Positions 16,387-26,199 of a DNA stretch of 64,000 nt are shown here, one piece after another. The position numbers and the translations under genes are program-made. The DNA comes from Nostoc sp. CHAB 5824 (GTDB lineage Bacteria; Cyanobacteriota; Cyanobacteriia; Cyanobacteriales; Nostocaceae). The DNA is taken from NCBI RefSeq assembly GCF_020829665.1, contig NZ_JAIVFT010000004.1:193613-257612 (forward strand), read 5' to 3'. The notes under the pieces were generated by a model. That model searched no databases. It was not told the DNA's origin and saw only the letters and a list, made by a program, of their open reading frames with translations. Position 1 is the stretch's first letter. The number at the start of each line of letters is the position of its first letter.

Positions 16387-18075
16387 TTACTTCAGAGTTC
16401 CCAAAACGGGCGCTATCTCAACCTCTGAAATTTGCGGAACCAAGAAACCTTTAGCATAAATCTGGGGATTTGTCTGCGAAACTATGGCATAAGACTGGCG
16501 AAGATTAGCATTGACTGCGACGGTCTTCACGTCGTACATCTGCATCGCCATTTTGGGATAGAAACCAATACCAATAATCATCAGCAGAAAACAGGCGGCG
16601 ATAAATACCTCACGGGGTCTAGCATCGTCGTAGACTGCATCTTCTGGCACGAGGCAGTCTGTACCAAAACAAACTGTTCCCTCATCTTCTTGATTTTCCA
16701 AGCCTGAATTATTAATGTCGCATAGGAGTGCTGCACCTTTACCATAAAATACCTCTCGCAGCATGGAAAGTAGATAGATAGGTGTGAGGATAACTCCAAC
16801 TGCGGCAAGAAAAACCGTTACGGTGCAGAAAGTCGAACTGTAAACGTCACTGCTTGTCATCCCAACAAATACCGATAGTTCGCCAGCAAAGCCGCTCATT
16901 CCAGGAAGTGCTAGGGATGCCATCGCTCCAATTGTAAACAAGGCAAAGACTTTGGGCATGGCTTGACCAATACCGCCCATATCTTTCATTACCATTGTGT
17001 GGGTGCGATCGTAAGTAACGCCTGCTAAGAAAAACAGCACTGATGCGATTAAACCATGTGAAATCATTTGCAACATCGCGCCGTTGATTCCCAAATCAGT
17101 GAAGGAGGCAATCCCAAGTAGCACAAACCCCATGTGAGAAATCGACGAATAAGCCAAACGCCGCTTCATATTGGTCTGAGCAAAGGAGTTTAATGCACCA
17201 TAGATAATGTTGACAACACCCAGAATCGCTAGAACAGGCGCAAAGTAAATGTGTGCATCAGGAAGCAACTCCAGATTCAGGCGAATTAGCCCGTATCCGC
17301 CCATCTTTAGCAATACACCAGCCAAAATCATCGATACAGGAGAAGATGCTTCGCCGTGGGCATCAGGCAACCAGGTATGCATCGGGAAAACAGCAAGTTT
17401 GACACCAAATGCAATCAGCAATCCTGCATAAAGTAGCAGTTGTAGACCAAGGGGATATTCCTTCTTGGCGAGGGCAGTTATATCAAATGTCATATCACCG
17501 CCGCCGTATAACCCCATTGCCAGGGCTGCTACCAAAATAAATATAGAAGCCGCTGCGGTATACAACAAAAATTTCGTAGCCGCATAGCGACGCCTTTGCC
17601 CACCCCAAATGCACACTAGTAGGTAGACGGGAATCAACTCTACTTCCCACATAATGAAAAATAGCAACAAGTCTTTGGCAACAAACACCCCTACCTGTGC
17701 GGAATACAGCACCAGCATCAAAAAATAGAAGAGGCGAGGTCGGTGATCAACTTGCCAGGCTGAAAAAATCGAGAGCGTGGTGACAAATCCTGCTAAAAGC
17801 ACGAGGGGAACTGAAAGTCCATCGACTGATACTGCCCAGTTAAAACCTAACTGAGGCACCCAGGCATAATTTTCCACCATTTGAAAACTAGCACTGCTGG
17901 CATCATAATGTTTCCAAAAGGCGTAGCACATCAAGGCAAAGTCTGCAATACCTATACCCAATGCGTACCACCGAACGCGCTTGCCATCTTTATCAGGCAG
18001 CACAGGGATGAGCAGGGAAGCAACGAGTGGCAGCAAGACAATCGCGGTAAGCCAGGGAAATTGATCCGCTATCAT
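16387..18075 (-). CDS. ndhD: NAD(P)H-quinone oxidoreductase subunit 4 (NdhD), copy B
   Basis: A 562-residue NdhD with ATG start ([21 protein letters not shown]). It has the same signatures as copy [49 protein letters not shown] and [11 protein letters not shown]. The two copies are clearly paralogous over nearly their whole length. They differ most in a loop after the last transport helices, where copy B has about 40 extra acidic residues ([20 protein letters not shown] and beyond). It belongs to NDH-1 of the thylakoid membrane, and no ndhF neighbour is seen. Both copies lie on the same strand 4.2 kb apart. Confidence 0.95.
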   Translation of the reverse strand: MIADQFPWLTAIVLLPLVASLLIPVLPDKDGKRVRWYALGIGIADFALMCYAFWKHYDASSASFQMVENYAWVPQLGFNWAVSVDGLSVPLVLLAGFVTTLSIFSAWQVDHRPRLFYFLMLVLYSAQVGVFVAKDLLLFFIMWEVELIPVYLLVCIWGGQRRRYAATKFLLYTAAASIFILVAALAMGLYGGGDMTFDITALAKKEYPLGLQLLLYAGLLIAFGVKLAVFPMHTWLPDAHGEASSPVSMILAGVLLKMGGYGLIRLNLELLPDAHIYFAPVLAILGVVNIIYGALNSFAQTNMKRRLAYSSISHMGFVLLGIASFTDLGINGAMLQMISHGLIASVLFFLAGVTYDRTHTMVMKDMGGIGQAMPKVFALFTIGAMASLALPGMSGFAGELSVFVGMTSSDVYSSTFCTVTVFLAAVGVILTPIYLLSMLREVFYGKGAALLCDINNSGLENQEDEGTVCFGTDCLVPEDAVYDDARPREVFIAACFLLMIIGIGFYPKMAMQMYDVKTVAVNANLRQSYAIVSQTNPQIYAKGFLVPQISEVEIAPVLGTLK

Positions 18076-18315
18076 GTATATGAGAAAAAATACTTATTTG
18101 TTTGTCAATTATGTCATTTTACTAAACTGTGTAACAATTTATTCATAAATCTTTGTTCAAGTAACCGCTTTGACCGAAAAATAATTATGAACAAGCACTT
18201 CTTAGCGCAGCATCTCAGAATAAGTTGCACTTTTGAGGTGGATAGTTCATTACTTGCTTTCAAGGAATTAAAAATTACTGTGAAAATTGCAATGTAAGTA
18301 GTTATTCTTACTGAC

Positions 18316-19035
18316 TTACGGTACTAATCCAGCCCGCAAAGCACGGACAGCTGCTTGTGTACGGTCAGCAACACAGAGTTTATTGAGAATACCTCGAACA
18401 TGAGTTTTTACAGTACCAACTGTTAAATAGAGCCTTTTAGCGATTTCTGCATTATCACACCCAGCGACAATCAACTCTAAAACATCCATTTCCCGTTGAG
18501 TTAAAGGATAGCTGACTATACTTTTCTCAACATCTGGGTCAATACCTTCAATCAACACTCTTTTTCCAGATGCCCCTCTGCTACCATCGGGGAAATCTTG
18601 ACGTATTTGTTGTAGTACAAGGTCTGCGATCGCTGGATCGATCCATGAGCTACCTGCATAAGTCGTTCGCACAGCCTCAACTAGTCTCTCAGTTTCGATA
18701 TCCTTCATACAATAAGAATCTGCACCTGCTGCAAATGCTGCTAAAACTGCCTGTTCGCTATTTTGCATGGTTAAAATTAGCAGCTTTGTAGTATAATCTT
18801 CGTTCTCTGCTTGATATTGCCTAAATGTGCGTGTTAGCTCAATACCATCCATGTCAGGTAAACCAATGTCAATAGTAGCAACATCAGGCTTGAGAGTTTG
18901 CAGAAGCTTGATACCATCGGCTGCATTGGCTGCTTCACCAACAATGTTTAACTCTGGCTGAGTTTGTAAGGCAGCCCGTAATCCGATTCTTGTAAGGTTG
19001 TGATCTTCAATCACGAGGATCTTGATTTCATTCAT
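18316..19035 (-). CDS. NarL/FixJ-type response regulator
   Basis: A 239-residue protein with a receiver domain (residues 3-130) and a LuxR-type helix-turn-helix (about 172-235). The phosphoacceptor is D56 (VATIDIGLPDMDG), with the acidic pair E10/D11 and a Lys in SYCMKDIE. The output domain reads LTQREMDVLELIVAGCDNAEIAKRLYLTVGTVKTHVRGIL. All key residues are present, so it should be an active transcription factor. It faces away from the hybrid kinase gene at 19610 across a 574-base spacer; a functional link between them is possible but unproven. Confidence 0.9.
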   Translation of the reverse strand: MNEIKILVIEDHNLTRIGLRAALQTQPELNIVGEAANAADGIKLLQTLKPDVATIDIGLPDMDGIELTRTFRQYQAENEDYTTKLLILTMQNSEQAVLAAFAAGADSYCMKDIETERLVEAVRTTYAGSSWIDPAIADLVLQQIRQDFPDGSRGASGKRVLIEGIDPDVEKSIVSYPLTQREMDVLELIVAGCDNAEIAKRLYLTVGTVKTHVRGILNKLCVADRTQAAVRALRAGLVP

Positions 19036-19609
19036 AGTTGCTTAACTTTACTCTTATCTATCTAAAGTACAGATTAAATCGTTATTTTATTCGGGATCTT
19101 AATACAAAAAGCAATGCGGTTGGTATTGTTCCCTGAACTTCATCTACCATTAGACATAAATAACCTTATCTCGGAAGTTTTTCTAAAGCAAGAGTTTCGA
19201 GATGACAATATAATTCAATCAAAAAATATTTTTATACATTAAGCGGTGGATAGATGTTTTATGGTAGACAATTTTTCATTGAAAATCCGGTAGCAAGCAA
19301 GAGTGGGTAACTATTAAATAGTTGCCCTTGCAGTGGCTAGGATAATGCACATAAAAGGGGCTAAACTACTTCACCCTAGCACCAAGGTACAGATATTGGT
19401 TGGAGATTCGGACGGCTAAGATACTTATAAAGTTTCCACTAATTAATACAATTTTGAAGATTTTTTTAGTAATAATACTTAGAAAAGTAAGATATTTAAT
19501 TCAGTAAACTTGAAAGGAAAATGTGAATCCTTAATAATCTCAGCACTAGTGAAGTAAGCTATTACTAGATTTGCTAGGGATAGCCAAGCACTTCTTTTTT
19601 TATTTAGCC
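19036..19609. other. Divergent spacer between two signalling genes
   Basis: About 570 bases, AT-rich, with the promoters of both neighbours presumed here. I see no coding frame, tRNA or strong repeat. The length is large for two promoters and could hold an unannotated small RNA; nothing in the sequence shows one. Confidence 0.4.
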
Positions 19610-20704
19610 ATGTCTTTAACTAAAACTGTCAAAAAAGATAAAATTCTCGTTGTCGATGATGTTTTTGACAATTTACTGGTCTTAGAAGCAGTCCTAGAAG
19701 ATAATAATTATGAAATTAGCCTGGTGGAAGATAGCAAAATTGCTCTAACTATGGTTGAAGAGTCGCCGCCAGACTTAATCCTCTTAGATGTGATGATGCC
19801 CGAGCTTGATGGCTATGAATTTACTCGACGCATTCGACAGAATCAGGCGTTGCCATTTATCCCCATTCTGCTGCTCACGGCTCACTATGCGTCTAGCGTT
19901 GTGGAAGGACTCGATGCTGGTGCAGATGACTTTATTCGTAAACCATTCGATCCTGATGAACTACATGCACGAGTGCGATCGCTCCTGCGCCTCAAGCATA
20001 GTATCGACGAACGAGATCAGATGGCTAACCTCCGGGCAGATTTTGTCTCGCGTTTTACTCACGATTTACGCATACCACTGGTAGCCTCCAACCGCGTATT
20101 AAAATTATTGCTGGAAGGCAGATTTTGTGAAGTTTCACCCGAATTGCAAGAAATAATTGATACCATGATTGGCAGCAATCAAGACCTGCTGGAAATGGTA
20201 AATACCTTACTAGAAGTTTATCGTCATGAAGCAGGCTGTAAAACCTTAAAAATTTCTCCCTGCAATATTCAGGAATTAGTTGGTGAAGTTTCCCAGGAAT
20301 TAACACCCTTAGCTGAAGAAAAAGGATTAGCTGTAAACATTGATATAGGTGAAACTGCAAGCACCGTCATGGGCGATCGCGTAGAACTGCGGCGAGTTTT
20401 AACAAATATTATCGGCAATGCCATCAAATTTACAGACAAAGGCTCTGTAGATATTCACTGCTATCTCACTCCGGTAGCTGTGACTATTGAGATCCAAGAT
20501 ACAGGGCCGGGAATTTCTAAACAAGACCAGGCGATATTATTCGAGCGATTTCGCCAAGGTAAACACCAGCGTTCTGGTAGTGGTTTGGGACTATATTTAT
20601 CTCGCTGCATTATTGAAGCACATCAAGGCACAATTGATGTAACATCTGAACCAGACCAGGGTAGTACATTCACTATACGTCTACCTGTAGCTGGTGAAAA
20701 CTAA
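19610..20704 (+). CDS. Receiver-histidine kinase hybrid
   Basis: The start chosen is the ATG at 19610 (MSLTKTVKKDKILVVDD); an upstream TTG would add 13 unlikely residues. The 364-residue soluble protein has an N-terminal receiver (D60 in LILLDVMMPELDG, K111 in RKPFD), then a HisKA dimerisation helix with H151 (SRFTHDLRIP), and a HATPase domain (NIIGNAIKFTDKG, DTGPGIS, GSGLGLYLS). There is no sensor domain, so the receiver is probably the input, placing the protein in the middle of a phosphorelay. Such receiver-kinases are common in Nostoc. The partner is unknown. Confidence 0.9.
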   Translation: MSLTKTVKKDKILVVDDVFDNLLVLEAVLEDNNYEISLVEDSKIALTMVEESPPDLILLDVMMPELDGYEFTRRIRQNQALPFIPILLLTAHYASSVVEGLDAGADDFIRKPFDPDELHARVRSLLRLKHSIDERDQMANLRADFVSRFTHDLRIPLVASNRVLKLLLEGRFCEVSPELQEIIDTMIGSNQDLLEMVNTLLEVYRHEAGCKTLKISPCNIQELVGEVSQELTPLAEEKGLAVNIDIGETASTVMGDRVELRRVLTNIIGNAIKFTDKGSVDIHCYLTPVAVTIEIQDTGPGISKQDQAILFERFRQGKHQRSGSGLGLYLSRCIIEAHQGTIDVTSEPDQGSTFTIRLPVAGEN

Positions 20705-20856
20705 AAGTAGAGATTCATCGGGAAACCCAATCTGGGCTAAAGTTCCCCTTTGTTAAAGTAAAGTTAGCGGTATCTGTGTATGTTTTGCATTCTTTTTTGA
20801 AATTAACCCGAATGCACATCTGTGTGGCTTTATTGTACTAAATGGGTGTTTTGTAA

Positions 20857-20893
20857 TCAAAAATAGTGTTCACAAACAAAATTCGTGAACACT
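20857..20893 (-). terminator. Terminator of the small PSII-type membrane protein gene
   Basis: AGTGTTCAC (20865-20873) pairs exactly with GTGAACACT (20885-20893). Read on the minus strand it is followed by ATTTTTG, and it lies 31 bases after the stop of the 20925-21137 gene. Confidence 0.65.
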
Positions 20894-20924
20894 AAGATAT
20901 AGGAGGAGGCAGACAAAAATATTT

Positions 20925-21137
20925 TTAGTTATCAATTTCTGGAACAATATTGGGACGCTCTTTATCTTCCCAACCTACAGGACGTTTGGAATTGTACCAT
21001 GCAGTTGACCCTATAGTTACAGCAGCGATAAAGCCCAATCCTAATAACGCTGTCAGCACAATAGAATAACTAGAATTACTTTGTGATGTCACAGTTATGT
21101 CTGTTAAAAGATAGGTAAATAAAAGATTAATCATCAA
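20925..21137 (-). CDS. Small single-helix membrane protein, possibly Psb35
   Basis: A 70-residue protein with one clear membrane segment (SIVLTALLGLGFIAAVTIG, about residues 25-45) followed by the conserved-looking WYNSKRPVGWEDKERPNIVPE. From memory this pattern matches the Psb35 (Ssl2148) family, which stabilises the CP47 assembly module of photosystem II; I could not check it. The helix plus a basic Trp-rich motif facing the stroma side would fit a thylakoid protein. It has its own terminator. Next to it on the same strand is a CsbD gene, 172 bases upstream. Confidence 0.6.
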   Translation of the reverse strand: MMINLLFTYLLTDITVTSQSNSSYSIVLTALLGLGFIAAVTIGSTAWYNSKRPVGWEDKERPNIVPEIDN

Positions 21138-21309
21138 TTGACACCTTTAAAAAAATTAGTGAGAGTTTGAGTAAAGATTTTGGAACCAGTATTGTAAAAA
21201 TGCCTAAAAACCAAGGAATAATCCGGTTTTTAGAAAGGTAGAAGGTTAAGCAAATATCAATAAATAATTAATGATTTTACCTATACCTTCTTCCTAAATA
21301 AAGTTCAGC

Positions 21310-21492
21310 CTAGTCTAAAGTCTTCTTAACTTCATCTTTGAGATTTTCAGCCGTGTGGCGGACTTGCGCCTCAGCTTGTTTAGCTTTCCCTTCAGCTTTA
21401 TCATTAGGGTTGCCAGTTACTTCGCCAACTCCCTCTTGTACTTTTCCTTCGATATTTTTAGCAAAAGCTTTTGCTCTATCTTCGATACTCAT
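21310..21492 (-). CDS. CsbD-family stress protein
   Basis: A 60-residue, highly charged protein without membrane segments. It has the CsbD pattern: SIEDRAKAFAKNIEGKVQEG, GEVTGNPNDKAEGKAKQAEAQ, then VRHTAENLKDEVKKTLD. CsbD proteins are small, general-stress-induced proteins of unknown mechanism, thought to be largely helical. The gene stands alone on the minus strand with AT-rich flanks. Confidence 0.85.
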   Translation of the reverse strand: MSIEDRAKAFAKNIEGKVQEGVGEVTGNPNDKAEGKAKQAEAQVRHTAENLKDEVKKTLD

Positions 21493-22635
21493 ATTCTTTG
21501 TTCCTAAAGTATGTTAGTTAGTGATTAGTTATTGCTTGCTCGAAAAGCGTTGCAATGTTTATAGATTACTTTTAGACAATTTTTAATTCTTCTATCTGAC
21601 GATGTTTTTATGAAAAATATTTGTGTCCGTTGTACATATTTATTTAAAGGTTAAATTCATCTTTAAGAATTCAATTAATATCTAAAAGAAGGAAAGGAAT
21701 GTTGTATTGTTCTATCTTGAGACAAAATTATTTACTACTTTAGGTAGAATCCCAATTCAGTAATCCTGAAAGAACCTCTCTCCAACCCCTCGCGTTGACG
21801 TCAGCCTGCCTTTAGGCAAGCACAGAGGGGAGTTTACCCGATACTTATCGCTTTGTGCATTTTTAACTCGGAATCGGGTTTGGGGAAAAGGGTAAAGGTT
21901 AAAGGTTTTTTCTTTACCCTTTTCCCCAAAACCCGAGAAATATTGGGAGTTTACCTCCCTCAACCCTACAAGGGTGGGGCTAAGGTTTTTGATTACTGAA
22001 TCGATGCTATAGGTGTAGTTCGCCGCAGGCATCGCCCGAATCAATGCTTAAAAAGTAAGCTGTCGCGCATTTAACTTGCACATCTTTTCGTGTTGGCTGT
22101 TAACAGTTGACAGTTGACAGTTGACAGTTGACAGTTAACCGTCAGCAGTCAACAAACCTCATGAGTGACTGTGTAATTTAAAAGCGTAATAGCTTACCCA
22201 GTATTTGATCGCCAGCAACTTGGTTATTAGTATGCCGATAAAATATGTTATTTATTATACTTTTAGCAAATAATGACTTAAGCCAAAGTTAGAAACAACT
22301 GGCACAATATAATAGCTGAAATGTCGGCGAATCCTCTTAGATTCGGTGCTTGCAGAACAAGGCCGCTGTCACAAAACTTATGCAAAAATCAACATAATTT
22401 TTCAAGTTTTAACTGAAGAGTAGTTTAGCTAGTGCAAGAAGGCAGAGAGAAGTCTATAAAAAAGGTAGCAGGAAAAAAGCTTGTAAATTAAGCTTTTGTT
22501 AGCTTTTTCAACTAGATAGTTATTTCCGCCATGTTGCACTAGTAAAACTTGTGACTAATTTTTGACCAAAGACAGCATAAACAATGATTTAGGTTGATTT
22601 TTGGCTGCTTACTTATAGTATTGATAAAGGTATTT
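21493..22635. repeat. 1.1-kb repeat-rich spacer
   Basis: No credible gene is seen. It holds a long inverted repeat (21874-21897 with 21912-21936: TCGGGTTTGGGGAAAAGGGT... against CTTTACCCTTTTCCCC...; one extra base in the right arm) and palindromic repeat debris at about 21770-21860 and 22020-22060. It also has a tandem heptamer array CAGTTGA at 22104-22138, with five copies, the last imperfect. The final 200 bases are presumably the promoter region of the gene at 22636. An open frame at 21757-22044 is just the repeat read through. Confidence 0.7.
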
Positions 22636-22860
22636 ATGCGATCGCATTCTATTACTCAAGCAACTACCAACTCCCAATATGTAGACTCTAGGATGCAAGC
22701 TGATGCATCTGTTAACATTTTCATCGGATTTTCTATCTTGATTCCAATGATTGTGTTTGCAGGGTTTAATCTCTATAAGAAACACCGTGCTGCTGTTCTT
22801 TCCCAACAAATTGCCTCCTTAGAAAAACTGTGGCATTTGAATATTAAGAAAAAAGCTTGA
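22636..22860 (+). CDS. Small membrane protein of unknown function
   Basis: The start chosen is the ATG at 22636 (MRSHSITQATTNSQYV), which overlaps a HIP1 octamer; an upstream TTG is less likely. The 74-residue protein has one membrane segment (NIFIGFSILIPMIVFAGFNLY, about residues 27-47) followed by a basic tail ending in KKKA. It lies 18 bases upstream of the TPR protein gene and so probably shares its transcript. No family is recognised. Confidence 0.5.
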   Translation: MRSHSITQATTNSQYVDSRMQADASVNIFIGFSILIPMIVFAGFNLYKKHRAAVLSQQIASLEKLWHLNIKKKA

Positions 22861-22878
22861 AGAAAAAGAATATAGACA

Positions 22879-24534
22879 ATGAAGTACTTATTTATAGTTT
22901 GGGTGCTTGTACTCTCTTTAGTCGCTCCTAGTGCAGCAATGTCTGACGACAAGCCGCTACGCGTCTACGCTCAAGCAAGACAGCCCTATACTTTAATATC
23001 TGGACTTGGCACAATCCACCATCCAGTTTCCACTTCTAATCCCCAAGCGCAAGAGTTTTTCGATCAGGGATTAAATTTGATTTACGCTTTCAATCATGAT
23101 GAAGCGGTGCGTTCTTTTCAACATGCTGCCAAACTCGATCCACAATTGGCGATCGCATATTGGGGTATCGCTTTGGCTTTAGGCCCCAATATTAACTCAG
23201 CAATAGACCCCAACCGAGAATTAGCTGCTTACCAAGCAGTACAGCAAGCTTTGGCACTTTCCACCCAAGCATCTGCTCAGGAACGAGACTACATTACTGC
23301 CTTAGCAAAACGTTACTCCCAAAATCCTGATGCCGACTTATATCAACTAGCGCTTTACTACGCAAAAGCAATGGCAACCCTAGTTAAGCGCTATCCTGAT
23401 GATTTGGATGCGGCGACGCTTTACGCTGAAAGCTTGATGGATCTGCATCCTTGGCAGCACTGGACTAAAGATGGTAAGCCACAGCCAGATACAGAAGAAA
23501 TTGTGGCTATTTTAGAATCTGTTCTCAAACGTAACCCGAATCATACGGGAGCTAATCATTACTATATTCATGCAGTAGAAGCCTCGCCTTCCCCAGAACG
23601 GGCCCTTGTGAGTGCCAAAAGACTCGGAACTCTAGCGCCAGAGGCGGGACACTTGGTACACATGCCTTCTCATATTTATTTTCGTGTGGGAGATTATGAA
23701 GGGGCAATGCAGGCAAACGAGCAGGCGATCGCTCAAGATGATATTTACATCAAAAAATATCAAGTCCAGGGCACTTACCCGATGATGTACTACAACCACA
23801 ACGTACATTTTCTCATGGTGGCGAGCAGCATGGCAGGAAGATATGAAGATGCTCTCCAAGCCGCAGATAAGTTAGTCACAAATGCTACTGCAATTGACCC
23901 TTATGCACCAATGCTTGAGGGATTCCTGGGTAGCAAAATGCTGATTCAGACACGCTTTAGTGACTGGGATGCCATCTTAAAAACTCCTGCTCCCGATGCT
24001 AAATTACCTACTACTACAGCACTTTGGCATTTTGCTCGCGGCATGGCGAGCGCAGCCACAGGTAAACTTGAAGATGCAACAAGTGAAAGTCGGGCATTAC
24101 TTGCCGCCAAACAGGGAATTTCCAGCGAAGCAACCATTGGATTCAGTCCCGCCAGTCGCATTTTAGACATTGCCTCAGAAGTTTTAGACGCCAAAATTGC
24201 TAGAGAAAAGCATGATTATGAATCTGCTATTCAATTGCTAGAAAAAGCGGTGGCAGCAGAAGATGCCCTCGATTACGTGGAACCACCAGACTGGTATTTT
24301 CCCACGCGGGAATCTTTGGGCAGTGTGCTTTTGGCTAAGGGTGACTATACACAGGCCGAGAAAGTCTTTCGTGCTGATCTAAAAAAGTATCCCCATAATG
24401 CGCGCTCTCTATTTGGCTTACAGGCAAGTTTACAGGCACTGGGCAAAGATGAGGCCGCTCAAGTTGTCAAAGCCGAATTGGAAACAGCTTGGAAAGGTGA
24501 TAAGAAGCAATTTGATATAGCCAAAATGTATTGA
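22879..24534 (+). CDS. Exported TPR-repeat protein
   Basis: A 551-residue protein with a signal peptide (MKYLFIVWVLVLSLVAPSAAM). After it come tetratricopeptide repeats: QEFFDQGLNLIYAFNHDEAVRSFQHAAKLDPQLAIAYWGIALAL near residue 65, more at about 225-290 (ANHYYIHAVEASPSPERAL, GHLVHMPSHIYFRVGDYEGAMQANEQAI), and two near the C-terminus. Similar proteins occur across bacteria as periplasmic TPR proteins of unknown role. HYYIHAVE and HMPSHIYFRVG are conserved-looking blocks and may bind a ligand or metal. Exported location is inferred from the signal peptide. Confidence 0.75.
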   Translation: MKYLFIVWVLVLSLVAPSAAMSDDKPLRVYAQARQPYTLISGLGTIHHPVSTSNPQAQEFFDQGLNLIYAFNHDEAVRSFQHAAKLDPQLAIAYWGIALALGPNINSAIDPNRELAAYQAVQQALALSTQASAQERDYITALAKRYSQNPDADLYQLALYYAKAMATLVKRYPDDLDAATLYAESLMDLHPWQHWTKDGKPQPDTEEIVAILESVLKRNPNHTGANHYYIHAVEASPSPERALVSAKRLGTLAPEAGHLVHMPSHIYFRVGDYEGAMQANEQAIAQDDIYIKKYQVQGTYPMMYYNHNVHFLMVASSMAGRYEDALQAADKLVTNATAIDPYAPMLEGFLGSKMLIQTRFSDWDAILKTPAPDAKLPTTTALWHFARGMASAATGKLEDATSESRALLAAKQGISSEATIGFSPASRILDIASEVLDAKIAREKHDYESAIQLLEKAVAAEDALDYVEPPDWYFPTRESLGSVLLAKGDYTQAEKVFRADLKKYPHNARSLFGLQASLQALGKDEAAQVVKAELETAWKGDKKQFDIAKMY

Positions 24535-25404
24535 AGAATTCAGAATCTAAGAATCAGCTATCTTTCAGGCGCTGCTTTGCGTTGGGAGAAGACCGCACTC
24601 CATTGGTGTAAACGCAGAAACTCATTTAAAACCTCTGGCTCTTAATGAGGCAATCTATCAAAGCTTTTTCTAGACTGGTTTTTATGTTAAGTTGACACCC
24701 ATGACGGCAGGCGAGTAGGCTATCGCACTTGTTTTTAGGAAACTCCAAAAAATAAATTATCCAATTTTTGGAATCAAAACGACTTTTCCTCCCCTAGCTA
24801 AGTGCGCCCTGCTCCCCTGCCTTAAAAGCAATAGGATATTTTTTATTTGGAAGTCCCTTATAGCGCAATACGCTTGGTTAAGATTTTTTTCTCCCCCTGC
24901 TCCCCCTGCTTCCCCTGCCTGCCTCAACAGATTATTTTCTTAACTAAACTGTATTGCCTTATAGCGGGTTCTGCAAAAGAGTACAAGTCGGCATAGCCTT
25001 TATTTGTTGCCTGACTTTGCCTTTCATATTAAAATTTGGAAGTAATACTTCATGGTTAATGCAGTCAAACGTTCAATTCGATATTAAAGATGCGCCCCTC
25101 CATGTCTGATTTACTGTATCACCCTACAGAATTTATCTTCTTCCATTTCCAACCCTTTTTTGCGGTGGGTTGTACTTAGGGTAGGTGGGGGCAGGCGATC
25201 GCACCTACGCGATCGCATCACTAGTTAATTATCTGTTAACAATCTACTGGGTGCAGAGAGTTGGCTCATATGTCATCCTATGATTAGGAGAGTTAATTCA
25301 GTGATGTCTTTGGTTTTAGTATTGAAAGGCTTTTTCCTTTTAGTATTTACAGACTACTCAGAGAAATTAAAATCTCTACACAGTGATGATTTTGGAGAGA
25401 ATCG
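24535..25404. other. 870-base spacer upstream of the RRM gene
   Basis: No convincing gene. It contains short tandem C-rich repeats (24891-24924, CTCCCCCTG-type units; 26 bases of it recur exactly at 49003-49028), two TTATAGCG-type segments near 24857 and 24960, and two HIP1 sites near 25198-25216. The last 150 bases are the long leader of the RRM gene. In Anabaena such leaders are tied to cold regulation; no specific motif was identified here. Confidence 0.5.
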
Positions 25405-25725
25405 ATGTCAATTTATGTAGGTAACCTCTCTTATGACGTTACACAAGAAGATTTAAGTGGTATTTTTGCAGAATATGGTACTGTAAAGCGAGTTCAAGTA
25501 CCTACTGACCGTGAAACAGGTCGTCCGCGAGGCTTTGCTTTTGTGGAAATGGGAACTGAAGCTGAAGAAACAGCTGCTATTGAAGCTCTTGACGGTGCTG
25601 AGTGGATGGGTCGTGACCTGAAAGTGAATAAGGCTAAACCCAAGGAAGATAGAGGTGATAGAGGTTCCTTTGGTGGAAACCGAGGAGGATACGGCGGTGG
25701 CGGCGGACGCGGCGGACGCTACTAA
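25405..25725 (+). CDS. RRM RNA-binding protein, glycine-rich C-terminus
   Basis: A 106-residue protein with one RNA-recognition motif (residues 2-80). RNP2 is IYVGNLSY and RNP1 is RGFAFVEM. The tail is Gly/Arg-rich (GGNRGGYGGGGGRGGRY). This is the cyanobacterial Rbp family, similar to Anabaena RbpA1. In Anabaena variabilis these genes are cold-induced and rbpA1 lies next to rpsU, the arrangement seen here. The start is supported by GGAGAG upstream. A hairpin terminator lies between it and rpsU, so rpsU may be reached by partial read-through. Confidence 0.9.
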   Translation: MSIYVGNLSYDVTQEDLSGIFAEYGTVKRVQVPTDRETGRPRGFAFVEMGTEAEETAAIEALDGAEWMGRDLKVNKAKPKEDRGDRGSFGGNRGGYGGGGGRGGRY

Positions 25726-25763
25726 CCTTGGAAACAAAAAAAATTTACCAAGAGTCTTAAGGT

Positions 25764-25791
25764 CAGACAACTAAGAGTCTGTCTTTTTTTT
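25764..25791 (+). terminator. Terminator between the RRM gene and rpsU
   Basis: CAGAC (25764-25768) pairs with GTCTG (25777-25781), then TCTTTTTTTT. The stem is short, so read-through is plausible. Confidence 0.6.
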
Positions 25792-25844
25792 GTAATGTTA
25801 GCGCCTGCATACCCATTGATGAAGTCAACTTAGTAGGAGAAATA

Positions 25845-26033
25845 ATGACCCAAGTAATTGTAGGTGACAATGAACACATTGAGTCAGCCTTACGGCGATT
25901 TAAGCGAGAAGTTTCCAAGGCTGGAATTTTTCCAGACATGAGAAAGCATCGTCATTTTGAAACCCCTTTAGAAAAACGCAAGCGCAAAGAAGTTGCCAAG
26001 CACAGGCAGAGTAAGAGAAGTTTTCGTAACTAA
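25845..26033 (+). CDS. rpsU: 30S ribosomal protein S21
   Basis: A 62-residue S21 protein: [21 protein letters not shown], then [22 protein letters not shown]. Length and basic character match the family. It binds 16S rRNA in the small ribosomal subunit near the Shine-Dalgarno region. The start has AGGAGA 6-10 bases upstream. It follows the RRM gene as in Anabaena, where both are cold-responsive. A transposable-looking element separates the gene from its terminator (26044-26198 region). Confidence 0.95.
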   Translation: MTQVIVGDNEHIESALRRFKREVSKAGIFPDMRKHRHFETPLEKRKRKEVAKHRQSKRSFRN

Positions 26034-26043
26034 GGGTTGACAT

Positions 26044-26198
26044 AGATATAAACGAATAGACTTGGGTTAGTGATATTTTGTCTCGGAAGATCCCCCCAAC
26101 CCCCCGATCAATTGGTTGGCTCTAATCCCCTCCAATTTATCGGAGGGTTAGGGAGGATCAAGTCTTAACCCAAGCAGCGTATTGAGATATAAACGAAT
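26044..26198. mobile_element. 127-bp MITE-like element with 14-bp flanking direct repeat
   Basis: AGATATAAACGAAT occurs exactly at 26044-26057 and again at 26185-26198. The sequence between them (26058-26184) carries inverted ends CTTGGGTTA (26061-26069) and TAACCCAAG (26166-26174), and an inner palindromic part (26089-26159) with GATCCCCCC... and ...GGAGGATC arms. The inner part resembles 59303-59384. A terminator follows the second direct repeat at once, so the ancestral order was probably rpsU-terminator and the element split them. Confidence 0.65.
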
Positions 26199-26199
26199 G

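Noticed and set aside
18187..18297. 36-residue frame from ATG at 18187
   Set aside because: No RBS, no recognisable motif, AT-rich spacer; likely chance.
21757..22044. Open frame of 95 residues on the minus strand
   Set aside because: It reads straight through inverted and palindromic repeats and has repeat-like composition.
22104..22138. CAGTTGA array as a CRISPR
   Set aside because: It is a direct heptamer tandem repeat without spacers.
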